Under the pieces are notes generated by a model. That model saw only the letters and a list, made by a program, of their open reading frames with translations. It did not search any database and was not told where the DNA came from. A stretch of 54,599 nucleotides of DNA, from the NCBI GenBank assembly GCA_946480785.1, contig CAMLLD010000042.1, positions 1 through 54,599 on the forward strand, in the 5' to 3' direction. Every line of letters starts with the position of its first letter. Position 1 is the stretch's first letter. The stretch is from an uncultured Blastocatellia bacterium (lineage in GTDB: Bacteria > Acidobacteriota > Blastocatellia > Pyrinomonadales > Pyrinomonadaceae). This document shows, piece after piece, positions 1 through 7,345 of the stretch. Made by a program: the position numbers and the translations under genes.

Positions 1-545
1 CGCTCGATTCGGTACGTTCCGCGGGGCTGGTGATTGTTTTCAGTCTGTTCATCGCCGCGTGTGCGCAGTTTGCGATTCACATCGGGCCGATACCGATCAC
101 CGGGCAGACGTTTGCGGTGTTATTGACGGGCGCGTTGCTTGGTTCGCGTTTGGGCGCGGCAGCGGTGATCGCGTACCTCGTTGAAGGCGCGATCGGGTTG
201 CCGTTTTTTGCGGGCGGCGCGGCGGGCATCATTAGGTTCTTTGGGCCGACTGGTGGGTATCTGGTGGCGTTTCCGGCGGCTGCGTTTGTCGTCGGCGCGT
301 TTGCCGAACACGGGTGGGATCGGAGATATGCCTCGGCCGTCGCGGCCATGGGAATCGGATCGGTGCTCGTGTTTTTGGGCGGCTGGGCTTGGTTCATGGT
401 TTTAACGCAGACGCCGCCCGTGGCTGCGTTCAAGATCGCCGTGCTGCCTTACTTAGTCGGCGACGTAATCAAGATCGCCCTCGCCGCGGCGGTGCTACCC
501 ACTGGCTGGGCCTTGTTAAAGCGCAAGGCTTCGGGACAGGAATAA
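1..545 (+). CDS. bioY: Biotin transporter BioY (5' partial)
   Basis: Substrate-binding membrane S component of an ECF-type biotin uptake system. The frame is open from base 3 to the left edge, so the true start lies outside the window; the GTG at 30 is internal. The visible ~180 residues carry the BioY hallmarks: PIPITGQTFAVLLTGALLG, then the FAGG...GPTGGYL segment, then hydrophobic helices ending near PYLVGDVIKIALAAAVLP. The usual length is about 190 residues, so only a short N-terminus is missing. No EcfA/EcfT genes are visible. The gene is followed 37 bp later by a YjbQ-type gene on the same strand. Confidence 0.93.
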   Translation, partial: LDSVRSAGLVIVFSLFIAACAQFAIHIGPIPITGQTFAVLLTGALLGSRLGAAAVIAYLVEGAIGLPFFAGGAAGIIRFFGPTGGYLVAFPAAAFVVGAFAEHGWDRRYASAVAAMGIGSVLVFLGGWAWFMVLTQTPPVAAFKIAVLPYLVGDVIKIALAAAVLPTGWALLKRKASGQE

Positions 546-582
546 ACACGAATCTGGGCGTAGCAAAGCGACGAGACTCGAG

Positions 583-978
583 ATGATTTACCGCTTAACG
601 GTCAAGTCGCGCCAGCGCGAGGAGCTGGTTGAGTTTACTGACGTAGTCAGAGAAAAACTGCAGGAGTCCGGCGTGCGTGAGGGCATCGTCCTGCTTTTCA
701 CGCAGCATACCACCGCCGGACTCACTATCAACGAAAACGCCGACCCCGATGTGCCGCGCGATATGCTCCACGCGCTCCGCACCCTCATTCCTCAACACGG
801 CATGGGCTTTCGCCACGGCGAACAAAATTCGGACGCGCATATCAAAACGAGTCTCGTGGGAACGTCTGTCACCGTTCCGTTCAGCGACGGCAAGTTGTTG
901 TTAGGACGGTGGCAGGGGATTTTTCTGTGCGAGTTTGACGGCGGGCGCGAACGCCAAGTGATCATGACGATTCGCTAG
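583..978 (+). CDS. YjbQ/UPF0047 family protein (secondary thiamine-phosphate synthase-like)
   Basis: A 131-residue protein of the YjbQ (UPF0047) family, a small trimeric fold; some members weakly form thiamine phosphate, but the physiological role is unsettled. The signature HTTAGLTINENADPDV is at about residues 42-57, with a later conserved histidine (MGFRHGEQNSDAH) and the family C-terminal segment LGRWQGIFLCEFDGGRER. The length is typical for the family. ATG start at 583. It is convergent with the minus-strand hypothetical gene that ends 8 bp downstream. Confidence 0.9.
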   Translation: MIYRLTVKSRQREELVEFTDVVREKLQESGVREGIVLLFTQHTTAGLTINENADPDVPRDMLHALRTLIPQHGMGFRHGEQNSDAHIKTSLVGTSVTVPFSDGKLLLGRWQGIFLCEFDGGRERQVIMTIR

Positions 979-986
979 ACAGGTGA

Positions 987-1271
987 TTATGACGATTCAC
1001 TAGTATCGTCGGGCTTGAGTTGGTTCAGGATCTCCGCAAACTTCTCAATATCACTCCTTGTCTTTTCCATTGAACGGCGGCTGTCGAGGTAGGCGGTCCA
1101 AGTCGGAGTTTGCGTGAGCGCTTTCGTCGTGTCTTCGTCGAGGACTTGGGCCATGAGCGCGATGAGATCGCTGACGATGCGCGTGTGCTCGACGAGATGC
1201 TCGATGATCGAGTAGGCGAGCCGGGCCTGTTCGAAGTCGAGGTCTCGGTTATCACTGTTGTTGTCGGGCAT
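987..1271 (-). CDS. Small helical hypothetical protein
   Basis: Unrecognised acidic protein of 94 residues from the ATG at 1271. A TTG seven codons upstream would overlap the preceding ygfZ gene by 16 bp, so the ATG is preferred. The sequence is predicted almost wholly helical, with a hydrophobic heptad-like stretch (EQARLAYSIIEHLVEHTRIV) and no Cys, signal peptide or known motif. It follows ygfZ by 5 bp on the same strand and is probably the last gene of the uracil-glycosylase/ygfZ operon. No function can be assigned. Confidence 0.6.
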   Translation of the reverse strand: MPDNNSDNRDLDFEQARLAYSIIEHLVEHTRIVSDLIALMAQVLDEDTTKALTQTPTWTAYLDSRRSMEKTRSDIEKFAEILNQLKPDDTSESS

Positions 1272-1276
1272 CCGTG

Positions 1277-2254
1277 TTAATCCGTGTACCAACTGCCTCG
1301 CACCAGCGGTAGCTCGTGGGTTGTTGCCGCTATGTCATTGATAACTACGGGCGTGTTCGGCGGTAAATACTCATAGCGCACGTAACCGATACCCACAGTA
1401 GTTCCTAACTTCGGCGAAAACGTTGCGGAAGTCACGCGACCGATCTCTTTGTCGTCGACGGACTTGATCGCAGCGCCTGCTTCGACACGCTGATCACTTT
1501 CGAAACGCAACCCGGTCAGCTTCTTCGCCACGTGGCCGCGGTGCTTGATGCGGACGATGATCTCCTGTCCGAGGTAGCAGCCTTTGGTGTAACTCACGGC
1601 GTCGTCGAGGTTCGTTTCGGTGACGACATTCGTTTCATCCATGTCGACACCGTAACGCGCAATGCCCGCTTCTATCCGCAAAGTCTCCTCCACCTCCGGA
1701 CTCACGTGTGTGGCGCTCAACGTTTCAAGCGTGCCCGCGTCACCGATCACGTCAAAACCGTCCTCACCAGTGTGCGTCGCGCGAATAATCGTGACGTTAT
1801 CGTCCTGCCAAACGCCGTCGCGCGGCAGATCTTTCACGCCATAGATCTTTTCGACGAGTTCGCTAGCGCCTCGCCCTTGCAAGGAGATTTGGCGAGTTTC
1901 GTTCGTGAGATCCGCAACCTTGAAATCTCCGGCCAGCGTAAAGCGCTCAATCAATTTAAATACTTTCTCGTGTGTCGCCGCTTCGGTGTCGAGCAGGAAG
2001 TCATCACGCCGGCGGATCACGCGCACAGCCGCGAGCAAACGCCCCTGCACGTTCGGAAACGCCGCGGACATCCAACGATTCTCACCAAGCGTTTTCATAT
2101 CGTTCGTGATCAGACCGTTGAGGAACATCACGGCTTCCGAACCACTCACACTGATTCGCCCGCGCGACGAAAGATCGATCAATCCCACGCCGCCGTCACG
2201 CACGGCCGCGTACTGCATCATCGAATTTTTATCTGTGGCTCTTGCTTCGCTCAT
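1277..2254 (-). CDS. ygfZ: YgfZ/GcvT-domain folate-binding protein
   Basis: Folate-dependent protein of the YgfZ/IBA57 family, which helps maintain or assemble certain Fe-S enzymes. The family signature KGCYLGQEIIVRIKHRG is at about residues 223-239, including the reactive Cys, and the N-terminal GcvT-like portion has the FLNGLITNDMK segment. At 325 residues it has the usual length. The start overlaps the stop of the upstream uracil-DNA glycosylase gene by 4 bp (ATGA type), which implies translational coupling. Its setting among Fe-S enzymes and Fe-S assembly genes fits the family role. Confidence 0.93.
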   Translation of the reverse strand: MSEARATDKNSMMQYAAVRDGGVGLIDLSSRGRISVSGSEAVMFLNGLITNDMKTLGENRWMSAAFPNVQGRLLAAVRVIRRRDDFLLDTEAATHEKVFKLIERFTLAGDFKVADLTNETRQISLQGRGASELVEKIYGVKDLPRDGVWQDDNVTIIRATHTGEDGFDVIGDAGTLETLSATHVSPEVEETLRIEAGIARYGVDMDETNVVTETNLDDAVSYTKGCYLGQEIIVRIKHRGHVAKKLTGLRFESDQRVEAGAAIKSVDDKEIGRVTSATFSPKLGTTVGIGYVRYEYLPPNTPVVINDIAATTHELPLVRGSWYTD

Positions 2255-2853
2255 GAACTCATTCGCACCGCTTCCGCGACTACCTGATAATCCCGCAACT
2301 GCTGCGCCTCCCGCCGATGTGACGCGAGCACCTGCGGGCTCGGATGGTATATCGGCACCAGCACCCGATCCTGCCAGGCGTGAATCCGCGCCGCCGAGTC
2401 TTTCAAGTTCAACTCGTGATATTGAATGCGTTTTAGCGCTTCGAGTGCAACCGAGCCGAGCGTGACGATCACGCGCGGGTCGATCAGTTCGATCGTGCGC
2501 CGCAGAAACTCGGAACAGTTTGTTAGTTCCTTTTGCGTCGGTTTGCGATTCGCGCCCGAGTCGGTGCGTGGATTACAAAGCGCTGCGCTCGTGATGAAGA
2601 TCTGTTCGCGCTGCAAGCCGATCGAACCGAGAAAACGATCGAGGTTCGCGCCCGACTGGTCGCCGGAAAACGGCACGCGCGTGCGATCGGCGCCTTTGCG
2701 TCCCGGCGCTTCGCCGATGAACATGATGCGTGCGTCGGGCGAGCCGTTTAAGTTGCTGAGCACGGCGCTGCGACCACACATCGCCGGACAGCGCGTGCAA
2801 TTGGCGGCTTCACCAACGAGCGTCTGAAATAACTGTTGTTTGGATCGCTTCAT
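2251..2853 (-). CDS. Uracil-DNA glycosylase, Fe-S family 4/5 type
   Basis: DNA repair enzyme that removes uracil and acts in the cytoplasm. Four cysteines suited to a 4Fe-4S cluster are visible: C19 and C22 (CTRC), C93 (ALCNP) and C113. Active-site motif 1 is GEAPG at residues 47-51, as in family 4, but it runs on into GADRTRVPFSGD, which is closer to family 5 (UDGb). The second motif is HPSPQV near residue 160. At 200 residues it is of normal length. It is the first gene of the operon with ygfZ, and the lipoprotein gene upstream overlaps it by 4 bp. Superfamily membership is clear; the family number is not. Confidence 0.9.
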   Translation of the reverse strand: MKRSKQQLFQTLVGEAANCTRCPAMCGRSAVLSNLNGSPDARIMFIGEAPGRKGADRTRVPFSGDQSGANLDRFLGSIGLQREQIFITSAALCNPRTDSGANRKPTQKELTNCSEFLRRTIELIDPRVIVTLGSVALEALKRIQYHELNLKDSAARIHAWQDRVLVPIYHPSPQVLASHRREAQQLRDYQVVAEAVRMSS

Positions 2854-3344
2854 TTAGTAACCGTCAACTCGCGGGTCATCACCTGATCTTTCACCGGCCA
2901 ACCATCGGGACCAACGAGTTCGAGCCGGATCGTGTGCTTGCCTGGAGTCCAGCCCGACAACACGACTTGTTCAGCGCGATCGATCCACTGCATCTCCTCG
3001 TCGTCGACGATGTAACGCACGCGATACTCGCCACCATCCCCTTTGAGCTTCGCGTTCGCGAGCGAGAATTCGATGACGACGGGCTCATCCTGACGAAACG
3101 TTTTTCCGTTCGGGAGGTTGATACCGAGGGAGGGATTTTGCGGAACATGCGGATCGGGATGGTCGGGTTTCGCTGCTGGTGGCGGTGGCACGTTTGGCGC
3201 GGGTATGGTTGAAACGCGCAATTGTTGCCGCACCGGCGGCGGCACGATTGTCGTCGCCGTCGTGTGTGCGTTGTCGTTGTTGCTCGCGCAACCGGTCAGC
3301 ACGAGGAGCGTCAACACGAAGATGGCGTTTACCAAAGCTCGCAT
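2850..3344 (-). CDS. Putative lipoprotein with a beta-sandwich-like C-terminus
   Basis: The likely start is the ATG at 3344 (MRALVNAIFVL), which places a lipoprotein signal directly at the N-terminus with lipobox LTGC about 19 residues in; earlier in-frame starts at 3359 or 3377 would lengthen the signal. After the Cys comes a Pro/Ala-rich spacer of ~50 residues. The C-terminal ~90 residues resemble an immunoglobulin-like or cell-surface adaptor fold (YRVRYIVDDEEMQWID...GWTPGKHTIRLELV). The specific function is unknown. It is probably anchored to a membrane and co-transcribed with the downstream uracil glycosylase, whose start it overlaps by 4 bp. Confidence 0.75.
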   Translation of the reverse strand: MRALVNAIFVLTLLVLTGCASNNDNAHTTATTIVPPPVRQQLRVSTIPAPNVPPPPAAKPDHPDPHVPQNPSLGINLPNGKTFRQDEPVVIEFSLANAKLKGDGGEYRVRYIVDDEEMQWIDRAEQVVLSGWTPGKHTIRLELVGPDGWPVKDQVMTRELTVTK

Positions 3345-3409
3345 GTTCTCCGGCAGCATACAAAGGTCTCTAGACATTTCGCAAAACGCGATGGCAGAAT
3401 CCGCGCACT

Positions 3410-4441
3410 ATGCACACCCGCAGCGTGGTACTTATCGCCATCGTTTTTGTCACCGCTTGCAGTAGCAACGTCAAACGATCACAGCCCGGCGCTGCCAGTC
3501 CAACCCCGCAATCGCTTCCGAAGCAACTCGCGACTTACGAACCGATGCCCATTCCGGCCGACAACCCGATGACGCCGGAGAAAGTCGCGCTCGGCCGCCA
3601 ACTATTCTTCGACGAGCGACTCAGCGCCGACGGCTCGAAGTCGTGCTACTCGTGCCACGTCTGCGAGCATGGTCTAACTGACGGCTTGCCGAAAGCGATC
3701 GGCGCGGGCAACAAGCAGTTGCCGCGCAGCAGTCCGACGCTTTGGAACATCGGCTATCACCAGGAATTCGGTTGGGACGGCCGCAGCCCGTCGCTCGAGA
3801 AACAGGCGCTCGCTGCGTGGACCGGCGCAAACATGGGCGCGAACGCAGACGAGATCGTCGCGAAACTAAACGCGCTACAGGATTACCGGACGCAGTTTCA
3901 GAAAGTTTTTCAAAGCGATGCGACGCCGGACAACGTGGTGAAAGCCATCGCCGCGTTCGAGCGCACGATTATCAGCGGCGACACCGCGTGGGATCGTTGG
4001 AAGGCGGGCGACAACACGGCGATCAGTCAAAGCGCGTGGCGCGGTTGGAACATCTTTCAGGCGATCAAGTGCAACAATTGCCACGATGGCGTGCTGTTTA
4101 CGGACCAGCAGTATCACAACATCGGCATCGGCATGGACCTTCAAGACCCTGATCCCGGTCGCTTCAAGGTCACGAATAATCCGCAGGACACGGGCGCGTT
4201 CAAGACGCCGACGTTACGCGACATCGAACGCTCAGCGCCGTATTTTCACGATGGTAGTGCGAGGACGTTGGAAGAAGCGGTGGACATCATGCTCGGCGGC
4301 GGCAAACCGAATCAGTATCTCGACAAGAAGAACCTCGAGCCGCACAAGCTGCTACCTGAGCAGCGTGAGGATCTGCTCAACTTTCTGCGCTCGCTCACGA
4401 CTAACTGCGAGCTGACGAAACCTGTGTTGCCACAGAGGTAG
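3410..4441 (+). CDS. Di-heme cytochrome c peroxidase (CcpA/MauG family)
   Basis: Exported di-heme c-type protein that reduces hydrogen peroxide, or performs MauG-like oxidations, using electrons from small donors. A lipoprotein-type signal (FVTAC, Cys 17) opens the protein. The first heme site is CYSCH at residues 79-83 and the second is CNNCH at 221-225. Further family segments include RSSPTLWNIGY, GWDGR and TPTLRDIERSAPYFHDG. The length (343) is normal. The first heme motif is followed by an extra Cys (HVCEHG), which is slightly unusual. It is convergent with the superoxide dismutase gene, which supports an oxidative-stress neighbourhood. Confidence 0.92.
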   Translation: MHTRSVVLIAIVFVTACSSNVKRSQPGAASPTPQSLPKQLATYEPMPIPADNPMTPEKVALGRQLFFDERLSADGSKSCYSCHVCEHGLTDGLPKAIGAGNKQLPRSSPTLWNIGYHQEFGWDGRSPSLEKQALAAWTGANMGANADEIVAKLNALQDYRTQFQKVFQSDATPDNVVKAIAAFERTIISGDTAWDRWKAGDNTAISQSAWRGWNIFQAIKCNNCHDGVLFTDQQYHNIGIGMDLQDPDPGRFKVTNNPQDTGAFKTPTLRDIERSAPYFHDGSARTLEEAVDIMLGGGKPNQYLDKKNLEPHKLLPEQREDLLNFLRSLTTNCELTKPVLPQR

Positions 4442-4450
4442 AAAAGGGAT

Positions 4451-5089
4451 TTAAGCGCGTGCGCTTTGGACGCCCTGATTCTTCTGCAACCGTTTCTCAA
4501 CCTCGTTCCACGCGATGTTCGAGAAGAACGCCTCGATATACTTCGGCCGCTCCGCCGGTTTGTAGTCGAGCAGAAACGCGTGCTCCCAAACGTCCATCAC
4601 GAGAATCGGATTAAACCCCGCGACGTTGCCGGTCTCGTGCAACGTGATCCAGTGGTTCGAGAGCCGCCCGTTCGACGGATTCTGATAACAGATGGCCCAA
4701 CCCACACCGCGCATCTTCCCGATGCCGACGAAGTCCGCTTTCCAAATGTCGTAAGAGCCAAACGACGCCTCCGCTGCTTTCAGGAATTGCGAACTCCGGT
4801 CCGGATCGCCAGTGCCGCCGCCGCTAATCAAATTGTCGAAATAGTATTCGTGCAGCACCATGCCGTTGTACTCGAAGCCGAGACGGCGCGTTAACTCCGA
4901 GTAAGCGGGCATTTCGTCCTGATCGACATTTCCGTCTTTAATGAACTCGTCGATTCGCGTGCTCAGGTTGTTAGTTTCTTTGACGTAGCCTTCGTAGAGT
5001 TTGAAGTGCATCTCCAACGTCTGGTCGGAAATGCCTTTGAGACCGCTGAGATTGAACTGTCGTGCTTGATATGAGCCAAATGACCCCAT
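4451..5089 (-). CDS. Fe/Mn superoxide dismutase
   Basis: Converts superoxide to peroxide and oxygen. Metal ligands match the Fe/Mn family: H28 (EMHFKLYEGYV), H80 (MVLHEYYFDNL), D166 and H170 (MDVWEHAFLLDY). The region round the second His differs from the usual NHxFYW pattern, so this is a divergent clade; metal choice cannot be read from the sequence. There is no signal peptide, so it is cytoplasmic. Its 212 residues are normal. The product, peroxide, would be a substrate for the neighbouring di-heme peroxidase, although that enzyme is exported. Confidence 0.92.
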   Translation of the reverse strand: MGSFGSYQARQFNLSGLKGISDQTLEMHFKLYEGYVKETNNLSTRIDEFIKDGNVDQDEMPAYSELTRRLGFEYNGMVLHEYYFDNLISGGGTGDPDRSSQFLKAAEASFGSYDIWKADFVGIGKMRGVGWAICYQNPSNGRLSNHWITLHETGNVAGFNPILVMDVWEHAFLLDYKPAERPKYIEAFFSNIAWNEVEKRLQKNQGVQSARA

Positions 5090-5124
5090 GATACCCTCCC
5101 ATCGTTAGCGAAAAACTTTGTTGC

Positions 5125-5922
5125 TTACTTGCCGAAGATCACCCAGTCACCGTGCGACGTGCCCATGAAGAACAGCATCGGCAGTGACATCCACGTGTTT
5201 GTGCGCGACGCGATAAACGCTTGTCGCGCGAGTTCGGGGGGCGCTGCGGGACCACCTGTCAGTCCCGCGAGGATTCGTTTGTTATTGGGCCAGATAATGC
5301 CCCAGACGTTGAGCAGCATCACGATGCCGTACGCGCCGCCGATGCCGATCGAATAAGCCTTGTTGCTGGCATAGACTTCGCCGTTCACGCTGATCATCGA
5401 CGTGAAGAAGCGAATCAATCCCCACGTGACAAACGCCACCAGGATGATCATCACGATCGCGAAGACGCGGCCATCCTTTATCAACGCCGGAACTTTCTTG
5501 ATGATCAAAAACTCGACGATGAACAGAAACAGCGGATACGTCAGCCAGGAGAAGAACACGAGCCACACGTTGATGTGTCCCCCACCAAGCGTGTTCGCGT
5601 TTCTGACGTCGGTCGCGAGGATGTACATCGCGTAGTAAGTCAGACCGATCAGCACCGTCAGGAGTGCGCCCCAACGGAAGTACCACAGCGAGCGGCCCAG
5701 CAGATCCGGGTTGACCTTCTTCTTGGTGTCGGCGTCGATTCCTTTTTGGAAAGGAACGTTTACGAGGTTGAAGAAATACAGCAGGCCGATCCAGGTGATA
5801 CCAGCGACGAAATGACCCCAGCGCAGCAGAATGCGCACCAGCGAAGTCGTGTCAGGCGAATTGAAAACTCCGTCAAAGAAAGCCAGACTGATGGGGAGAT
5901 GAGCAGTTGACTCAATTAACAT
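5125..5922 (-). CDS. PuuD-like multi-pass membrane protein (urate hydroxylase N-domain type)
   Basis: 265-residue protein with about seven hydrophobic segments, resembling the membrane domain of the PuuD family (GHFVAGITWIGLLYFFNLVN near the N-terminus, then GRSLWYFRWGALLTVL and GGGHINVWLVFFSWLTYPLFLF). In classical PuuD this domain is followed by a C-terminal cytochrome c that takes electrons from urate oxidation; here the protein ends after the membrane part and no CxxCH is present. Histidines in the helices could bind heme b. No other purine-degradation gene is in the window, so a urate role is uncertain. The family placement is good; the reaction is not. Confidence 0.75.
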   Translation of the reverse strand: MLIESTAHLPISLAFFDGVFNSPDTTSLVRILLRWGHFVAGITWIGLLYFFNLVNVPFQKGIDADTKKKVNPDLLGRSLWYFRWGALLTVLIGLTYYAMYILATDVRNANTLGGGHINVWLVFFSWLTYPLFLFIVEFLIIKKVPALIKDGRVFAIVMIILVAFVTWGLIRFFTSMISVNGEVYASNKAYSIGIGGAYGIVMLLNVWGIIWPNNKRILAGLTGGPAAPPELARQAFIASRTNTWMSLPMLFFMGTSHGDWVIFGK

Positions 5923-5995
5923 ACGTCCTCCGTGATGTGAGCCTGGAATTACACCCGAAGATTACACCCAGACCAATCGTGACGCAATCGTGGCC

Positions 5996-6331
5996 CTATT
6001 CGTCGAGTGGTCTTGGGCCGGGATCGATGCCCCGCACGCTCGCCTGGTTCACGACGCGAACTTTCAAATCACTCTGCACGTGGATCTGGCAGGACAGACG
6101 AATGTTAGGCGCGAGCTCCGCCTCCATCGCGAGACGATTGCGTTCGAGATCGCCCATTTCGCCCGCATCGCCTTCGAGGAGTTCGACGCGGCAGGTGGTG
6201 CAGCGTGCGTTGCCGCCGCAACGGTGAAGAATGTCAACGCCGGCATCTTCGATAGCTAAGACTAGTTTCTTTCCGGCAGGTACTTCAGTTTCGATCAGAC
6301 CACTGGCAGTTTCAGCTTGAACTTTTGGCAT
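5996..6331 (-). CDS. 2Fe-2S ferredoxin
   Basis: Plant-type [2Fe-2S] electron carrier of 111 residues. Cluster ligands are C38, C44 and C47 (CGGNARCTTC, the CX5CX2C pattern) and C81 (RLSCQ). It is cytoplasmic, with no signal. It lies 27 bp downstream of the GNAT acetyltransferase gene on the same strand and 73 bp before the PuuD-like gene. It could serve redox enzymes nearby, but the oxoacid oxidoreductase 4 kb away would normally use a 4Fe-4S type, so the partner is not known. Confidence 0.93.
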   Translation of the reverse strand: MPKVQAETASGLIETEVPAGKKLVLAIEDAGVDILHRCGGNARCTTCRVELLEGDAGEMGDLERNRLAMEAELAPNIRLSCQIHVQSDLKVRVVNQASVRGIDPGPRPLDE

Positions 6332-6358
6332 CTACGCTTTGCTCCGAGTATTTGGTTT

Positions 6359-6853
6359 TTAGTGCTTGGGGGTGAGTAGATCAAGCTCCATAAACGTCGC
6401 GCTGTCAACTGGATTATTGCGGTACGGCGGGATCTCGACAAAGCCGATGGATTTATAGAGGGCCACAGCGCGGTCCATGCGGTCGACGATCGTGTCGAGG
6501 CGCATGTGCGTGTAGCCGATCTTGCGCGCCTCTTCGATGATGGCTTCGACCAGCACACGGCCCAGTTTGCGATCGCGATACTCGGGTCTTACGAATAGTC
6601 GTTTCATTTCGCACGTCGTTGGTCCAAGTGGACGTAAGGCGACGCAGCCCATTGTTTGATCGAACTCGCGGGCGAGCAGGAGACGTCCACGCGGCGGCGC
6701 GTAGTCGCCGGGCAAGTCTGCCAGCTCTTGATCGAAGTTTTGAAAGCAGAGACTGATCCCCAGGCCCGCTTCGTACTCCTTGAAGAGCTCGCGCGCCTGC
6801 TCGATGTCGCTGTGGCTGGAGGCTTGAGTAATTCGCAGCAAGATACAAAACAC
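6359..6853 (-). CDS. GNAT-family N-acetyltransferase
   Basis: Acetyl-CoA dependent acyltransferase; the substrate is unknown. The acetyl-CoA binding motif A reads RPEYRDRKLGRVLVEAIIEEA at about residues 91-111, followed by the family pattern YTHMRLDT...ALYKSIGFVEIPPY near the C-terminus. The start is uncertain: the GTG at 6853 lies in the T-rich tail of the upstream erpA terminator hairpin, and an in-frame TTG at 6841 gives a more typical N-terminus (LLRITQASSHSDIEQAREL). Followed closely by the ferredoxin gene. Confidence 0.88.
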   Translation of the reverse strand: MFCILLRITQASSHSDIEQARELFKEYEAGLGISLCFQNFDQELADLPGDYAPPRGRLLLAREFDQTMGCVALRPLGPTTCEMKRLFVRPEYRDRKLGRVLVEAIIEEARKIGYTHMRLDTIVDRMDRAVALYKSIGFVEIPPYRNNPVDSATFMELDLLTPKH

Positions 6854-6855
6854 AA

Positions 6856-6886
6856 ACGGGAGACGAGGATTGCTCCCGTCTCCCGT
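6856..6886 (-). terminator. Intrinsic terminator after erpA
   Basis: A perfect 10-bp inverted repeat (6856-6865 against 6877-6886, arm ACGGGAGACG) with an 11-nt loop lies 24 bp beyond the erpA stop. In the minus direction it is followed by a T-rich run (TTTGTGTTTT). It would end the mrp-erpA transcript before the GNAT gene. Confidence 0.65.
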
Positions 6887-6910
6887 CGAACTCTTTCGTC
6901 GTTACTGGTT

Positions 6911-7267
6911 TTAGGCGGTGAACGAAGAGCCGCAGCCGCAACTGCCGGTCGCGTTCGGATTCTTGAACGTAAAGCCGGAACCCATCACGCCCGTCACGTA
7001 GTCGATCTCCACGCCGTTCAGGTATTGCGCGCTGAACATGTCAACGAACATACGCACGCCCTTCCCGTCGAGAATGAAATCGCCTTCGCGCGACTGCTCT
7101 TCAATGTTGAGGCTGTATTGGAAACCCGAGCAGCCGCCCGGTACGACGCGCACGCGGAGTCCCGCGGTTTCCGGTAAATCTTCTTCGCCGGCCATAAACT
7201 TCTTGATCTCCGTCGCCGCTGAGTCGGTGACGTTAAGCGTTACGGTGGGCGCTGTGGTTGCTGACAT
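6911..7267 (-). CDS. erpA: A-type iron-sulfur carrier (ErpA/IscA)
   Basis: Carries Fe-S clusters from the scaffold to target enzymes. The 118-residue protein has the three conserved cysteines of the HesB/IscA family: VPGGCSGFQY in the middle and SCGCGSSF at the C-terminus. The intervening segment YLNGVEIDYVTGVMGSGFTFKNPNA is typical. It lies downstream of mrp on the same strand (78 bp gap) and ends at a good terminator. Together with mrp and the divergent IscU/NifS genes it forms an Fe-S biogenesis cluster. Confidence 0.95.
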   Translation of the reverse strand: MSATTAPTVTLNVTDSAATEIKKFMAGEEDLPETAGLRVRVVPGGCSGFQYSLNIEEQSREGDFILDGKGVRMFVDMFSAQYLNGVEIDYVTGVMGSGFTFKNPNATGSCGCGSSFTA

Positions 7268-7345
7268 ATCCTTCTTTCCTCGTCCTTCTATATTGCTTGA
7301 ATTTACGGCGCGATTAACTGGCGCGAATCACTCGTCGCGCCTATC

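Noticed and set aside
1532..2287. Long plus-strand ORF opposite ygfZ
   Set aside because: Shadow of the strongly conserved ygfZ coding sequence; no ribosome site and no known domain.
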